From Erythroxylum novogranatense (taxonomy: Eukaryota > Streptophyta > Magnoliopsida > Malpighiales > Erythroxylaceae): DNA of 64,000 nt. The position numbers were made by a program, and so were the translations under genes. Position 1 is the first letter of the stretch, and each line of letters starts with the position of its first letter. This document shows positions 45,637 through 57,165 of this stretch, piece by piece. The notes under the pieces were generated by a model. That model saw only the letters and a program-made list of their open reading frames with translations, was not told the origin of the DNA and made no database searches. The stretch is taken from contig CM057232.1 in assembly GCA_029891385.1 (NCBI GenBank), forward strand, positions 69,837,824 to 69,901,823. The letters are read 5' to 3'.

Positions 45637-46236
45637 TTACCTGAACTTCACTTTTAAATGGACTCGGGCGAACGGGTAGGTTGATGCTCCAGTTACCCCT
45701 TTGATAGGTCCTTCTATAGGCAATAGTCGGTCCTCTGGTACCTCCATCTGCTTGAAGGCCTCATAATACAACAAGTCGACCGAGCTACCCGTATCAATCA
45801 TCACCCGCTTCACCTCGTAGCCGTCCATGTTCAGATTTACAACGAGGGCGTCATCATGAGGACAACTTACGCCATCAAGGTCAGACTCATTGAACGATAT
45901 CATCCCATCGTTCTCCCTCGACTTTTTGGTTGATGAGTCTCTGTCGACTTGTTTGACCTATCTTTTTCTCCCTTTAGTGGTGGATCCCCCCGCTGCGTTT
46001 CTACCAAATATCATGTTAATGACCCCAGTCGGTCGGTCATCTTGTTGTCCCGCGTTCCTACCGTCTCTTTCCCTTGATCGTCCTCTCTCTTTGTGTCGAT
46101 TGTCTGTGTTCGCGTTGTTCCTCCCTTCGTCGTTTCTATCATTTCGTCTCCAAGGCCGTCGCTCACCGTTCGGTCGACCGATCCTATTATCGTTGTCTCG
46201 ATCGACATTCCGTCCGTGCTTTATAAACCGACCCAA
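45637..46236 (-). pseudogene. gypsy linker and aspartic protease
   Basis: From 46236 a basic R/D/N-rich linker (RRPWRRNDRNDEGRNN) leads to GGSTTKGRKR. After a stop or frame change near 45958 the protease-like part (45903-45637) holds RVMIDTGSSVDLLYYEAF, with the DTGS active-site motif of retroviral-type aspartic proteases. It would process the gag-pol polyprotein. The partner part of the active site and the continuity with gag are not intact. Confidence 0.75.
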
Positions 46237-46245
46237 CTTTCCCCT

Positions 46246-47250
46246 TTAGATAAGGGATTCGATTTCTTTTTTCAATGGCCAGCAATCCTCAGTGTCATAG
46301 CCGATGTCTCTGTGGAAACGACAATATATATTTGGGTTCCTCTCCTTATAAGGGGTCTTCATTTTATTAGGCTCTCGGATGGATTCCCCATCCGCTCTCA
46401 TAGTCGCCACTACTTCCGCATATCGTTTGTTAAGCGGGGTGAAGTCTTGGTGATGCCACTGCCGACCGGTCGGTTTCCTCCAGGTCGACTGATCCCTCTG
46501 TCTCTTGTGAGACTCATCTGCCCTACCACTCGGCCCGCGATCATTTGCCCTGCGTTTTGTATTCTTTAATACTTCTTCGAGCTGAATGTACTTGTCTTCC
46601 CGATGTCTGATCTCCTGAATAGATCGGGGCTGATCGAGAGCCAATGACTTTTTGAACTCCTCATCCCTCGTGTTGCTCATAAGTGCTGCCAACATGGACA
46701 AGCAAGTGAGGTCGGGGACCTCGATCGCTTTATTATTGAACCGAGTGATGAACTCCCGTAGACTTTCGTTTCTTCTTTGGGTCAGTTGCATTACCTCCAA
46801 AGCTGTCTTCTGTGGCCGCTTACTAGTGGCGAACTGGTTCAGGAATAATAACCTGAAATCTTCAAAGCATGTGATACAGTTCGGGGGCAAGCTATTAAAC
46901 CATCGCCGAGCTCCCTCTTGGAAGACCGTACAGAAAGCCTTATACTGAATGGCGTCCGGGACGCAATGTAGATTCATCATGGACTGAAAGTGTTGTAGGT
47001 AGTCCAGGGGGTCGGTCTTTCCAGTGTATTTTTCAGGCGTCGATATTTTGGTACCAGCGCCGGAGACTATCCAAGATTTTGAGTAAAGGAGAGTCAGATT
47101 CTTGTTGTCGGGCGATCTGGGCGGAAGCTCATTACTGCATTAATCCGGTCGTCCACGATTTTCTCTAGGGCTTCGGTAGGGCGGTGATCGGTCGTCATGC
47201 TTTGATCTGCTGCGGCTTGTCGTCTGACGGTACATTGTTGTCTTGGCTTA
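46246..47250 (-). pseudogene. Tat-like gypsy gag
   Basis: The open part is 46980-46246 (244 residues). KAFCTVFQEGARRWFNSLPP and FRLLFLNQFATSKRPQKTAL are the retrotransposon gag signature, followed by RNESLREFITRFNNKAIEV. A C-terminal CRFHRDIGYDTEDCWPLKKE is the modified zinc-knuckle-like stretch seen in this lineage. The N-terminal part lies at 47250-46980 in broken frames (YLQHFQSMMNLH spans the join). The true start would lie upstream, on the far side of the 47283 insertion. Confidence 0.8.
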
Positions 47251-47282
47251 GACTGCAAAATCTAGCGAATCAAGAGATCAGC

Positions 47283-48178
47283 TGATGTGAGCAAAGGCAT
47301 GGATGACGATGTGCATGAAGGTGGTGGCGTGCATGGTGAAGGCGTGCATGGAGGTTTGGACTTGAAGAAGAGCTTGCGTGATCAAGGCCAAGGAAGAGAC
47401 CCGTCCATACCAATTGGGCCAATGACTAAAGTAGCGGGCTAAGAGGATCAAAGAGGCTTTGTATGCGCATGTGGGCTCATTTATGGAAGACATGCAGCGT
47501 GTTAATCCTATAGGAGGAGAGTTATTTGGGTCACACTCAAATGGATCCACTTAACTCAAGTCTTTGGGTCGAGATATGCATGTGGCTTGAGGACTTGCAT
47601 GAATGGGCTGTTTTAATTCACTTGAGCCCAACTTATGTGGACTTAAGTGATCAGCAAAACACACCCATCGGACCGGACATGGGGGCATTTTAATTAGCTT
47701 TCTTGGACTTATTATTTACTTGGGCTTTCTTGTATTATTAGCCCAACTCATTAGTCACTAAAACCTAGTATTTATAGACTTGTTTTAGGTCGATTAGAGC
47801 GCATCGATTGATTATTGTGTGCGATACCATCGCTTCCAACTTGAGAGAAAACAAACCTTCTCTTGTTCTTGTTACCTTAAGAACTTATTTCACTTATCAA
47901 TTGCTTTCCCAATTGTGGCGTGTTTGAGTTCTTTCTTTGAATTCAATTCGATCATCGGGGTTACCTAAGGCGAGTCTTTAGGGGTGTCGTGGGGATTGAT
48001 TTCATCGTATCTTAGTTAGTTTTGCTTGTCAATTTTGAATTCAAGTCTGTTCTTCCTTGTTCTTCATAACCGAAGCAAGTTCTTCCAACAATTCAATCAT
48101 TCCACCATACCCAGCTTGGATTTATTCCTTATACAAGATCAGCATAAATTCCTCTTTAATCCTTGGTTGGTGCGTGTT
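47283..48178 (+). repeat. 5' LTR of chromovirus-like element
   Basis: Starts TGATGTGAGCAAAGGCATGG, identical in start to 53792, and ends just before the primer-binding site. The expected CA end is not clear (GTGTTA is read), so the end is approximate. Confidence 0.8.
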
Positions 48179-48181
48179 ATT

Positions 48182-48194
48182 TGGTATCAAAGCC
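48182..48194 (+). other. primer-binding site
   Basis: TGGTATCAAAGCC is close to the initiator-methionine tRNA complementary site (TGGTATCAGAGC) used by many plant gypsy elements. Confidence 0.75.
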
Positions 48195-48227
48195 TTGGCG
48201 GGAGGTAAATTCTAATTGTCTCTCTTG

Positions 48228-48540
48228 GGTTCTTGTCGTTCTTGTCTTTGGATCTTGTTGTGTTCTTGAGAAATCTGGGTTCTTGTCGTTCTTGTCTGGA
48301 TTTTGTTGTGTTCTTGAGAAATCTAGGTTCTTGTCGTTCTTGTCTTGCATCTTGTTGTGTTCTTGAAAACTGGGTTCTTGTCGTTCTTGTCTTTGGATCT
48401 TGTTGTGTTCTTGTTCTTGAGAAATCTGGGTTCTTGTCGTTCTTGTCTTTGGATCTTGTTGTGTTCTTGTTCTTGAGAAACACAGGTTCTTGTCGTTCTT
48501 ATCTTTGGACCTTGTTGTGTTCTTGTTCTTGAGAAATCTT
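48228..48540 (+). repeat. minisatellite in the leader between primer site and gag
   Basis: Six units of 46-56 bp, each starting GGTTCTTGTCGTTCTTGTCT and containing TTGTTGTGTTCTTG. Later units have an extra TTCTTG. Long open frames on both strands here are repeat by-products. Confidence 0.9.
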
Positions 48541-49230
48541 TTCATTCAACGTCAACTACACAACCTATCCAAAATTTTTCTTAAGGATTCATCTAATTCT
48601 CTTGAAACTCAGGTTTGATTACCTTCTCCCAAAGCAAGAGGTAAAAAAGTAAAAAAAGGCCTACTTAAAATTTTCTTCTTTCCTTTGATTTAGCTCATTT
48701 GAATTGAGTAGCACTAGTCTTAACATACCGGTTTCAAAATTTTGGGAATTTCCATCGATTCCATTGTTCTAGCCTTATTTCGTGTTCTTTGAATTCCAAT
48801 TGTTCCAAAATTTTCTTCTTTGATCTTGGTATTACTTGTTTGAATTTGTCTTTCTTATTCTTCATTTTGTTTGAGTTCATTCTGTCCTAGCATTGTTTCT
48901 GTTTCCTTCCTTGTGTCTCGAATTGGTTGACATTCAAGAATCTTGCTTGGGCGATCTCGGTTTTCCTTGATTGGGGTTTTCGGATATTGAACCACATTCC
49001 ATGATTTAGGAATTGAATTTGGTTTGAGGAATTATAGTTCTACTTTGTAACTTGAATTTCAGAGAAATTAAGTGGTAAAAGGCAAGAGTGTGAGTGCATT
49101 TGAGGGTGTCATTGCGTGACATTAAACACGAGGAGAGAGAACATCTTTTGAGTGAAACACGTGAAGGAGTATTGTGAGTTGGATTTTTTCTTGCACTAAC
49201 GTTGTTTTGCAGGTATATTATTTCCTCACA

Positions 49231-50343
49231 ATGTCACGGAAGGAGGTAATAATGGTAGCGATGGTAACAACGGAGGTATTAATGCAAATCAAACCGAGAA
49301 ATCAATGTTCTTACCATGAGAGCAATGCAACAACAGCTTTGGCGGTTCAACTTGGCATTTCTTTGAGATGAGGAGGAGATAGTGAACTCAGACAAGAGAG
49401 GCGTGAGGAGCCTCGAGGAGGCGTGGTGCTAGGCACCAACACCTCCACCACCATTTGGAGACCACCACCACAATATGACCATGTGGACGACGGAATTGAG
49501 GAGGAGGAGGAGGAAGAGTTTGACCACAGACCTAGGAGGGCACAAATGGTGAGCCATTAAACCGCTAGATGGAATATCAAGTCCATCAAATGCAAATTCC
49601 TACCTTGAGGGAGGAATGGCCTTGAGGCTTACCTAGAATGGGAGAGGAAGGTGGACTTAATTTTGAGTGCCATAACTTCTCCGAGCACAAGAAGGTAAAG
49701 CTAGGCTGCAGTGGAGTTTTCGATTATGCATTGATTTGGTGGGACCAATTGATGACTTCGGGAGGAGGAATGGAGAGAGGCTATCTCTACTGGGCAGCCA
49801 TGAAAGCTCGCATGAGGAAGAGGTTTGTGCCTTCTTACTATTATAGGAGATGCACCAAAATTGCAGATACTCACTCAAGGGTCTAGATCGGTGGAGGATT
49901 ACCACAAAGAGATGGAGATAACCATGATCCGAGCCAACATAGAAGAGGACGCAGAGGCGACTATGGCACGGTTTTGAGTGGCTTGAACCGAGAGATAGCC
50001 AATGTGGTGGAGTTGCAGACTATGTGGAGATTGAGGACATGGTGAACATGGCCATGAAAGTGGAAAGGCAACTCAAGAGTAGAGTGGCAGCAAGGAGTGG
50101 ATCGGTATTTAGTCCATCATGGGGTTGAAATGGCCCAAGAGAGAGGAGAAGTCGAAAGACAAAGGGCGGACCTCGAGGAGACACCCAAAAGCCAAATGTG
50201 GGTCTGACCAAAAAGGTACACCTAATTCTCATGCCTCATCTAGCAAACAATCTAGTATTAAATGCTTTAGGTGTTTGGGCAATGAACATATTGCATCACA
50301 ATGCCCTAATAAAAGGCTATGTTTATGCGGGATAATGGGGTAA
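49231..50343 (+). pseudogene. chromovirus-like gag with CCHC zinc knuckle
   Basis: A start at ATG 49231 is plausible after a leader. The gag signature is at 49630-50080: FECHNFSEHKKVKL, YALIWWDQLMTS and [12 protein letters not shown], then [20 protein letters not shown] in another frame. A zinc knuckle, CFRCLGNEHIASQC, lies at about 50258-50305. Several frameshifts and stops break the frame (near 49370, 49880 and 50060). Confidence 0.8.
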
Positions 50344-53300
50344 TTGATTACGAGGATAGTGATTGTGATAATGATGTGTTGCCTTGTTATATTGCTTGTG
50401 ATGATGATGATGATGATTGTGTAGAGAGGGTCACACGAGGGAAGTGCTTGTTGTTAGGCGTGTTTTGAGTGTTAGGGCCAAAGATGCGACTCTTGATCGA
50501 AGGAGAATTTGTTTCACACGAGGTGTTTGGTGGGTGGAAAGGTTTGTAATCGATCATTGATGGGGTAGTTGCACTAATGTAGCTAGTGTCACCATGGTTG
50601 AAAGCTGGGGTTACCTTATAGGAAACATCCTAACCTTACAAGCTACAATGGTTTAATGATAGTCTTGATGTGAAAGTGACAAAGCGGTGTTGGAGTCATT
50701 TTCCGTAGGTAGATATGAGGATGAGGTGTTGTGTGATGTAGTACCTATGGAGGCTGGTCATATGTTGCTTGGGAGACCTTGGCGGTTTGATAGAAGGGTA
50801 GCACATGATGGATATACCAATAGGTATTCGTTTAAGTTTAAGGGTAGGAACTTCACTCTTGTACCTTATCACCTCATGAATTGTACTGGACTGTTGAAAG
50901 CAAGTAAATGTGAGGAGGGTTTGGGTAGTGAGCTCAAAAGAAAAGATGAGAGAAAAGAAGCCCAAAAGCAAATTGAGAGTGGCCCAAAGGTGAGTGACTG
51001 CACGGAGAGAGGAAAAGAAGGTGGGATGTGCGGGAGAGAGAAGAACTCGGTAGAGAAAGGAAGAGTGGTAGAGAGAAGAAGGTGAGTTTGTTTGCGAGAG
51101 AGAAAGATTTGAGGAGAGCTAGTGGGCGAAGAGAACACTATTGTTGCTTAGGTATAGGGAGTGTTTGATGGTGACATCGACCCTCTTGCTTCCTTGCCTA
51201 GTGTCTTTAGTTCTCTTTGCATGAATACACCGATGTCTTTCCGGAGGAGATGCCCAATGGATCGCCACCCTTGAGGGGCATAGAGCACCAAATCGATTTC
51301 ATACCGTGCATGATTCCAAACCGGCTAGCCTATAGGAGTAACCACGAGGAAGCGAAGGAACTTCAAAGGCAAGTGGATGAGTTGTTGGAAAAGGGGCATG
51401 TGAGGGAGAGCTTGAGCCCGTGTCTTTGTGCGGTCTTTGTTGGTGCCAAAGAAGGATGGAACTGAAGGATGTCGTGGATGTCGTCTTGTGAATAAAATCA
51501 TCATAAAAGTATCGCCACCCTATTCCTAGGTTAGGCGATATGTTGATGAGTTGCATGGTGCATGTGTATTTACTAAGATTGATTTGAAGAGTGGATACCA
51601 TCGATTGAATGAATCCGGAGATGAATGGAAAACGCTTTCAAAACCAAGTATGGGTTGTATGAGTGGTTGGTTATGCCATTTGGCTTAACTAATGCACCCA
51701 ACACTTTTATGCGGTTGATGAATCATGTATTGCGTGCATTTCTTGGTAAATTTGTGGTTGTTTACTTTGATGACATTTTGGTTTATAGCCTACTATTGAT
51801 GAGCATGTCGTGCATGTGAGGAGTGTGTTGGATGTGTTGAGAAAGGAGAAATCAGATGCCAATCTTAAGAAGTGTACTTTTGCATTGATCGACTTGTCTT
51901 CTTAGGATTTGTAGTCGGTTCTCGTGGTGTTGCGGTAGATAGTGAAAAGGTGAAGGCCATCCAAGATTTGCCAACACCTAAGAGTGCGAGTGAGTGAGGA
52001 GCTTTCACGGACTTGCTAGCTTTTATAGGAGGTTTGTGAGAGATTTCCCACTATTGCTCGCTCCTTTGACCGAGATAGTCGAAGGAGAAGGGGTTTGTAT
52101 GGGGAGAGGAACAGGCGTGCATTCATATTGTTGAAAGAAAAATTATGTTCTGCTCCTATTTTGTGCTTGCCAAATTTTGATAAGGCATTTGAGGTTGAAT
52201 GTGATGCTTCGGAATTGGTATAGGTCTTTGTGCTTTTGCGGAAAACAAACCAATAGCTTACTTGGTGAGAAGTTGAGTGGTGCACAACTCAACTATCCAA
52301 CCTATGACAAGGAGCTATATGCGATGGTGAGAGCATTGGAGGTGTGGCAACACTACCTTCACCACGTGAGTTTGTCATTAGGGCGGATCACGAGTCCTTG
52401 AAGCACTTGAAAGGACAAGGCAAGTTGAGCAAGCGACATGCCACGTGGGTGGAGTTTTGGAGACATTTCCATATGTCCCGCGATGCAAGCAAGGGAAGGA
52501 AAACGTGGTTCTTGATCGTTATCTAGGAGGTATTCCTTGGTTACTACCCTTAGTTCACAACTTTTAGAGTTTGAGCAACTAAAGGAGTTGTATGCTTCGA
52601 TAATGACTTTGCTTCGTGTATATTGCTTGTGAGCATCTGCGTTTCAGAAATTTTATAGGCATGATGGCTATTTGTTTAGAGGTAGCCAATTGTGTGTGCC
52701 TAATTGTTAGTTCGTGCTTTGTTTGTGCATGAGGCTCATAGTGGTGGTTTGATGGGTCATTTGGGGTTGCTAAGACTTTGGATATTTTGCATGAGCATTT
52801 TATTGGCTGGTATGTGCAAGGATGTTGGCGAGTGTGTGCTAAGTGCATTGCATGTAGCAGGCAAAATCAGCATCAAACCTCATGGATTGTATACCCTTTA
52901 CATGCGCTCTTGAACCATGGGTTGATTTGTCTATGGACTTTGTTTTGGGTCTACCTAGAACAAAGAGAGGTTTTGATAACATCTTTGTGGTTGTGGATCG
53001 TTTTAGTAAGATGGCGCATTTTATTGCATGCCATAAGGCCGATGATCTTTGTACGTGTGGTGACTTATTCTTTAGGGATGTTGTTAGGTTGCATGGCATT
53101 CGAGGTCGATTGTATCCGATCGAGATACTAAGTTTTGAGCCATTTTGGCGTGTGTTGTGGGGCAAGTTAGGAACCAAATTGTTATATTCCACTACTTGTC
53201 ATCCACAAACAGATGGGCAAACCGAGGTTATGAATAGGACCTTGGGAACTTTGTTGCGTCTTTGTTGTAGGTCGAAATTTGAGAACTTGGGGAATGTTTA

Positions 53301-53830
53301 CCTTTCATTGAATTTGCATATAATAGATGTGTGCATTTCACTACTGTGTTTTTCGCCTTCGAGTTGGTTTATGGTTTTAATCCTTAACTGTCTTGGATTT
53401 GGTACCTTTACCTTTGCATGAATTGTCTAAATACGGATGGAACACGTAAATTTGAGTTGGTTAGGGAACTTCACAAGAAGGCGAGGCAACACATTGAGCA
53501 AAAGAACAGGGTTCACGCCAGCAAGCCAACAAAGGGCGTAGATTAGTGACCTTCGAACACAGTGATTGGGTTTGGGTTCATTTGAGAAAGGAGCGATTTC
53601 CTACTCAAAGAAAATCCAAGTGGATCGAAGAGAGATGGTCCATTCCAGGTGTTGGAGAAGATCAATGACAATGCCTACAAGATTGATCTTCCAGGTGAGT
53701 ACAATGTTTCCGCCACTTTTAATGTTGTTGACCTTTCTCCTTTTGACATGGATTCAGCTTCGAGGACGAATCTTTTTAAGGAGGGAGGGACTGATGTGAG
53801 CAAAGGCATGGATGACGATGTGCATGAAGG
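50343..53830 (+). pseudogene. chromovirus-like pol (protease side, RT, RNase H, integrase), broken
   Basis: Motifs in order: DVVPMEAGHMLLGRPWRFDR (about 50710-50790) near the protease end; EHQIDFIPCMIPNRLAYR at the RT start (51280); [15 protein letters not shown] and [11 protein letters not shown], the RT catalytic YFDD box (51680-51790); [20 protein letters not shown] and [10 protein letters not shown] of RNase H (52280-52410); integrase zinc-region traces (HEAHSGGLMGHLG, 52730); integrase core [29 protein letters not shown] and [16 protein letters not shown] (52935-53250); and a C-terminal IDLPGEYNVSATFNVVDLSP before the 3' LTR. Many stops and frameshifts separate the segments. Confidence 0.85.
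53777..53791 (+). other. polypurine tract
   Basis: AAGGAGGGAGGGAC directly before the LTR start TGATGTGAGC. Confidence 0.85.
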
Positions 53831-54104
53831 TGGTGGCGTGCATGGCGAAGGCGTGCATGGAGGTTTGGACTTGAAGAAGAGCTTGCGTGATCAAGGCCAA
53901 GGAAGAGACCTGTCATACCAATTGGGCCAATGACTAGGGCGCGGACTAAGAGGATCAAAGAGGCTTTGTAAGCGCATGTGGGCTCATTTATGGAAGACAT
54001 GCAGCGTGCTAATCCTATAGGAGGAGAGCTATTTGGGTCACAGCTCAAATGGATCCACTTAACTCAAATCTTTGGGTCAGATATGCATGTGGCTTGAGGA
54101 CTTG
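53792..54104 (+). repeat. 3' LTR of chromovirus-like element, interrupted after 313 bp
   Basis: Near-identical to 47283-47597 with small indels. It is broken at GAGGACTTG by element E. Confidence 0.9.
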
Positions 54105-54528
54105 TATTGGATCCCGAATCTTTTTAGTAAGCTAGGATTATTAAATAAGGATTTTTGAATGATTATTCATGAGTAAAGAAGTTAAGAATTCTTGAAATTG
54201 AAATGAAATAGAAGATATGGTATAAATACGAGATGGATTAATGTGGAACTAATTGACATGTTAATATGCTTAAGGTAAGGTGTCATGAAATTAGGTGGCA
54301 TTAATTAATACAATTAAATGTGTTAGTTGAATTTAAGAGTTTAGAGTTTAATTGGGCCTAAGAGAATGATGGGCCTAAATCAAATGAAAAGAAGAAGAAA
54401 TGGTTTGGACTTAAGTGATTTAGTAGGATGAGAAGAAAGAAGGAAGAATAAATTGGGCTTTGGGTCCAAATGAAATGAATAAAGAAGAGAGGATATAAAT
54501 GAAATGGGCTTAAGTGAGTAGGAAGGAG

Positions 54529-54535
54529 TATAAAA
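54529..54535 (+). promoter_or_regulatory. TATA box in LTR E
   Basis: TATAAAAGGAAGG here and at 61323 in the 3' LTR, with a purine-rich leader downstream. Likely the LTR promoter. Confidence 0.6.
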
Positions 54536-55866
54536 GGAAGGAGAGTAAGTGAATTGGTGTAGGAGAAGAGAGAGTAACGAAAATTAAAAGGGAGAGAAGA
54601 GAGAGGTTTCGTGAATGGAGAAAGAAGGAGGAGAAAAAAAAAGAGTTCTTGCTAGGGCTCCAAGATCCAAGAGATTTAAGAAGATTTTGAAGAAGGTTCA
54701 AGAGATAAAAAGGTGTAGGAGGAGTCAAGCTACAATCTAAGCCAAGGAACCTCTTATTTGAGCAAGGATTTGAGGTAAGTCATGAAGTTTTGTTAGAGCT
54801 TTTATTTGGGTTATGGTTGAGAAAGCCTAGAAAATGAATGGGTATTGTGATTCCAAGATCAATTTCGTGATTTGTGTCCTTAGGATTTGTTGCATTTTGG
54901 ATGTCTTTTGATTTGGGGATTGTGTTGATTTTGAGGAAAATGGTGAGAGGCAAGAGGAATGGAAAGCAAGGGAAGGTCATTGGAGCAAGGTTTTCAAGCA
55001 AGGAATCATAATGTAGGTTTTATGTTTATAGTTAAATAATGGGCCATCGAAATATTTTTTAAAAAATTTAAGAATATAAAAATGCTTTCAAACTCATTGT
55101 TTTTGAATGCCTTGAGAAATTTCTATAATTGATGTATAATGGTGTGAATGATTTGAAAATGTTATGTGAATTGGATGATTGATGATTTGATATGTGAATG
55201 TGGATGTTATGTGATTTTGCTTGAGGAATGATGATGCATTGCATATGAAATGCTTTATGTTCATGAAATGATTTATGAAAATTTGCATGATTTATGCAAA
55301 ACAAGATTTCCAAGATTTTTGCCTTTGGGCAATCAAGTTTCAAGACATGATTATATGTTATGTGGGTTAGGTTAAGTCCACCCAAAAACGTCTAGTGTCG
55401 ATGACCATGAAGAAGCCTTCGCCTACGCCTGATTGTGGCATAGGATGATCCAATCTGAGACTCTAAAGATTTGCCCATATAAGCTCATTAAATGAGATTA
55501 TATGGTTGCCAAGAATTGTGGACTTGCCAAACCATTATGATATGTTAGGTGGTATGTGTTATATGATGTGAATTGTGACAAGTTGAATTGCATTCATGAT
55601 TTCATGAAAGTTTGAAAAATGTATGAATTGCGTTTATGATTTTATGAACCTTTGAAAAAAATGAATGATTTGTGATTTCAAGAAAATGACAAAAGTTCTT
55701 AGTTTATGATTTTATGACCTTTGAAAAAATGAATGATTTGTGATTTCAAGAAAATGACAAGAGTTTTGAAGAAAAAAAAATGTTTTATGATCCAAAGGAA
55801 ATTTACAAGGAAATGGACTTCTAAAACTGCTTTGTTCATTATTTGGTTATAAGCATAGAACCTTCT

Positions 55867-55881
55867 GGGCTCCCCAAGCTC
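55867..55881 (+). other. LTR hairpin of element E
   Basis: GGGCT-CCCCA-AGCTC, a 5-bp stem with one G-T pair, then ACCCCCCTATTTTCCC and CAG at 55905-55907. In the 3' LTR (62656-62669) the stem reads AGGCT/AGCTC and CAG has become CGG. Confidence 0.6.
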
Positions 55882-56576
55882 ACCCCCCTATTTTCCCAAA
55901 TTTCCAGGTTTTTAGCAAGAATCCAAGTGGAAGGGGATCAAGGCATCTTGTGCTTGTTTTATTGTGTAATTAAAGTTTGGTTATGTAAATGAATAGTTGT
56001 AATTCATATGAGCAAATTGAATAAGTTAAATGAGATATTGTTATTGGTCTTGGAATTTGGCTAGGAAATGCCAATGAAATTGTAAAACTCTTATGTATGA
56101 TGATTAATGTAATTGGGCTTAAAATGCCCACTAAAGCATTGAATGAAGTATGACATGATTTGATGAAGATGGAATGAATAAATTATGAAAGCAAAAATGT
56201 TCAGTTTTAATGTATTTTGAGAAATCCATGTATGTTTAAGACAATTGAATCATTGTTATAGTTTGGATATGATAGATGATTAAGAGTGTGGCGGTTGCTT
56301 CGAATGGTGTTTGAAGATACCTTAGGGTTTAACCATGTTATATGAGGTTGCATGATGAGTTTTATGCAGGTGGAAGTCTTAGAATTGAAAATTGGGTAGT
56401 TGCATTTTAAGGGGGATGTGCTGTCAAATTTTCCTAAAATTTGACAGACTTACCAATATTAGACCCTCTTGGTATGATTTAGATCAATGAGTCTTCATGA
56501 AGATTGTAGTAGGAGTTTAGAGTTTTCAAGGGTATATCGTTTGCTAAATTTGGAGTTCTGGTCAAAAGATATGATC

Positions 56577-57165
56577 CTTACTAGAAAAGCGAAGGAAGGA
56601 AATCGGAAGATAAAAGCGAAGGAAGGAAATCGAAGATAGAAAAGCGAAGGAAGGAAATCGAAGATAGAAATCATAAGGAAGGAAATCGGAAGATAGAAAT
56701 CGAAGGAAGGAAATCGGAAGATTGAAATCGAAGGAAGGAAATCGAGAAGATAGAAAAGCGAAGGAAGGAAATCGGAAGATAGAAATCGAAGGAAGGAAAT
56801 CGAAGATAAAAAGTAGAAGGAAGGAAATCAGAAGATAGAAATCAGAAGGAAGGAAATCGGAAGATAGAAAAGGTAAGATAGAAATCGAGAAGATAAAAAG
56901 CGAAGGAAGGAAATCGAAGATAGAAAAGCGAAGGAAGGAAGTCGGAAGATAGAAATCGGAAGGAAGGAAATCGGAAGATAGAAATCGAAGGAAGGAAATC
57001 AGAAGATAGAAATCAGAAGGAAGGAAATCAGAAGATAGAAATCAGAAGGAAGGAAATCAGAAGATAGAAATCAGAAGGAAGGAAATCAGAAGATAGAAAA
57101 GCAGAAGGAAGGAAAGCAGACGATAGAAAACCAGATGATAGAAATCAGACGATGGAAAAATAGGA
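56577..57165 (+). repeat. ~27-bp minisatellite in 5' LTR of E
   Basis: About 20 units of the form GAAGGAAGGAAATCGGAAGA followed by TAGAAA, with variants ATCGAAG and ATCAGAAG and occasional GCGAAGG or GCAGAAGG starts. Confidence 0.95.

Larger units (their letters stand above)
40281..47282 (-). mobile_element. Tat-like Ty3/gypsy deletion derivative, minus strand
   Basis: On the minus strand, gag (from about 47250), a protease region and the end of integrase are followed by an untranslated tandem array (43500-44690), an ORF on the opposite strand (41123-43354) and LTR-like GATCGGTC-rich sequence. An extra ORF in antisense between pol and the 3' LTR, with tandem repeats beside it, is the layout of Tat-lineage elements such as Retand and Grande. 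RT, RNase H and the integrase core are deleted. The 5' part is cut at 47282 by the insertion of the chromovirus-like element. The left limit is approximate. Confidence 0.7.
47283..54104 (+). mobile_element. chromovirus-like Ty3/gypsy element, decayed; 3' LTR interrupted
   Basis: The 5' LTR (47283-about 48178), primer-binding site, minisatellite leader, gag, pol (protease-side, RT, RNase H, integrase in that order), polypurine tract and 3' LTR start (53792) are all visible. The pol end (NVVDLSPFD, then SRTNLFKEGG) runs up to the 3' LTR, as in chromoviruses. The 3' LTR stops after 313 bp at GAGGACTTG where element E begins. In the 5' LTR the same point continues CATGAATGGG, so E inserted there. 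It is itself inserted in the Tat-like element. Confidence 0.85.

Noticed and set aside
48177..48545. Open frames of about 100-120 residues on both strands
   Set aside because: Direct translations of the leader minisatellite.
56577..57165. Regularly spaced short repeats, considered as a CRISPR-like array
   Set aside because: No unique spacers; it is a continuous minisatellite inside a plant LTR, and the window is eukaryotic.
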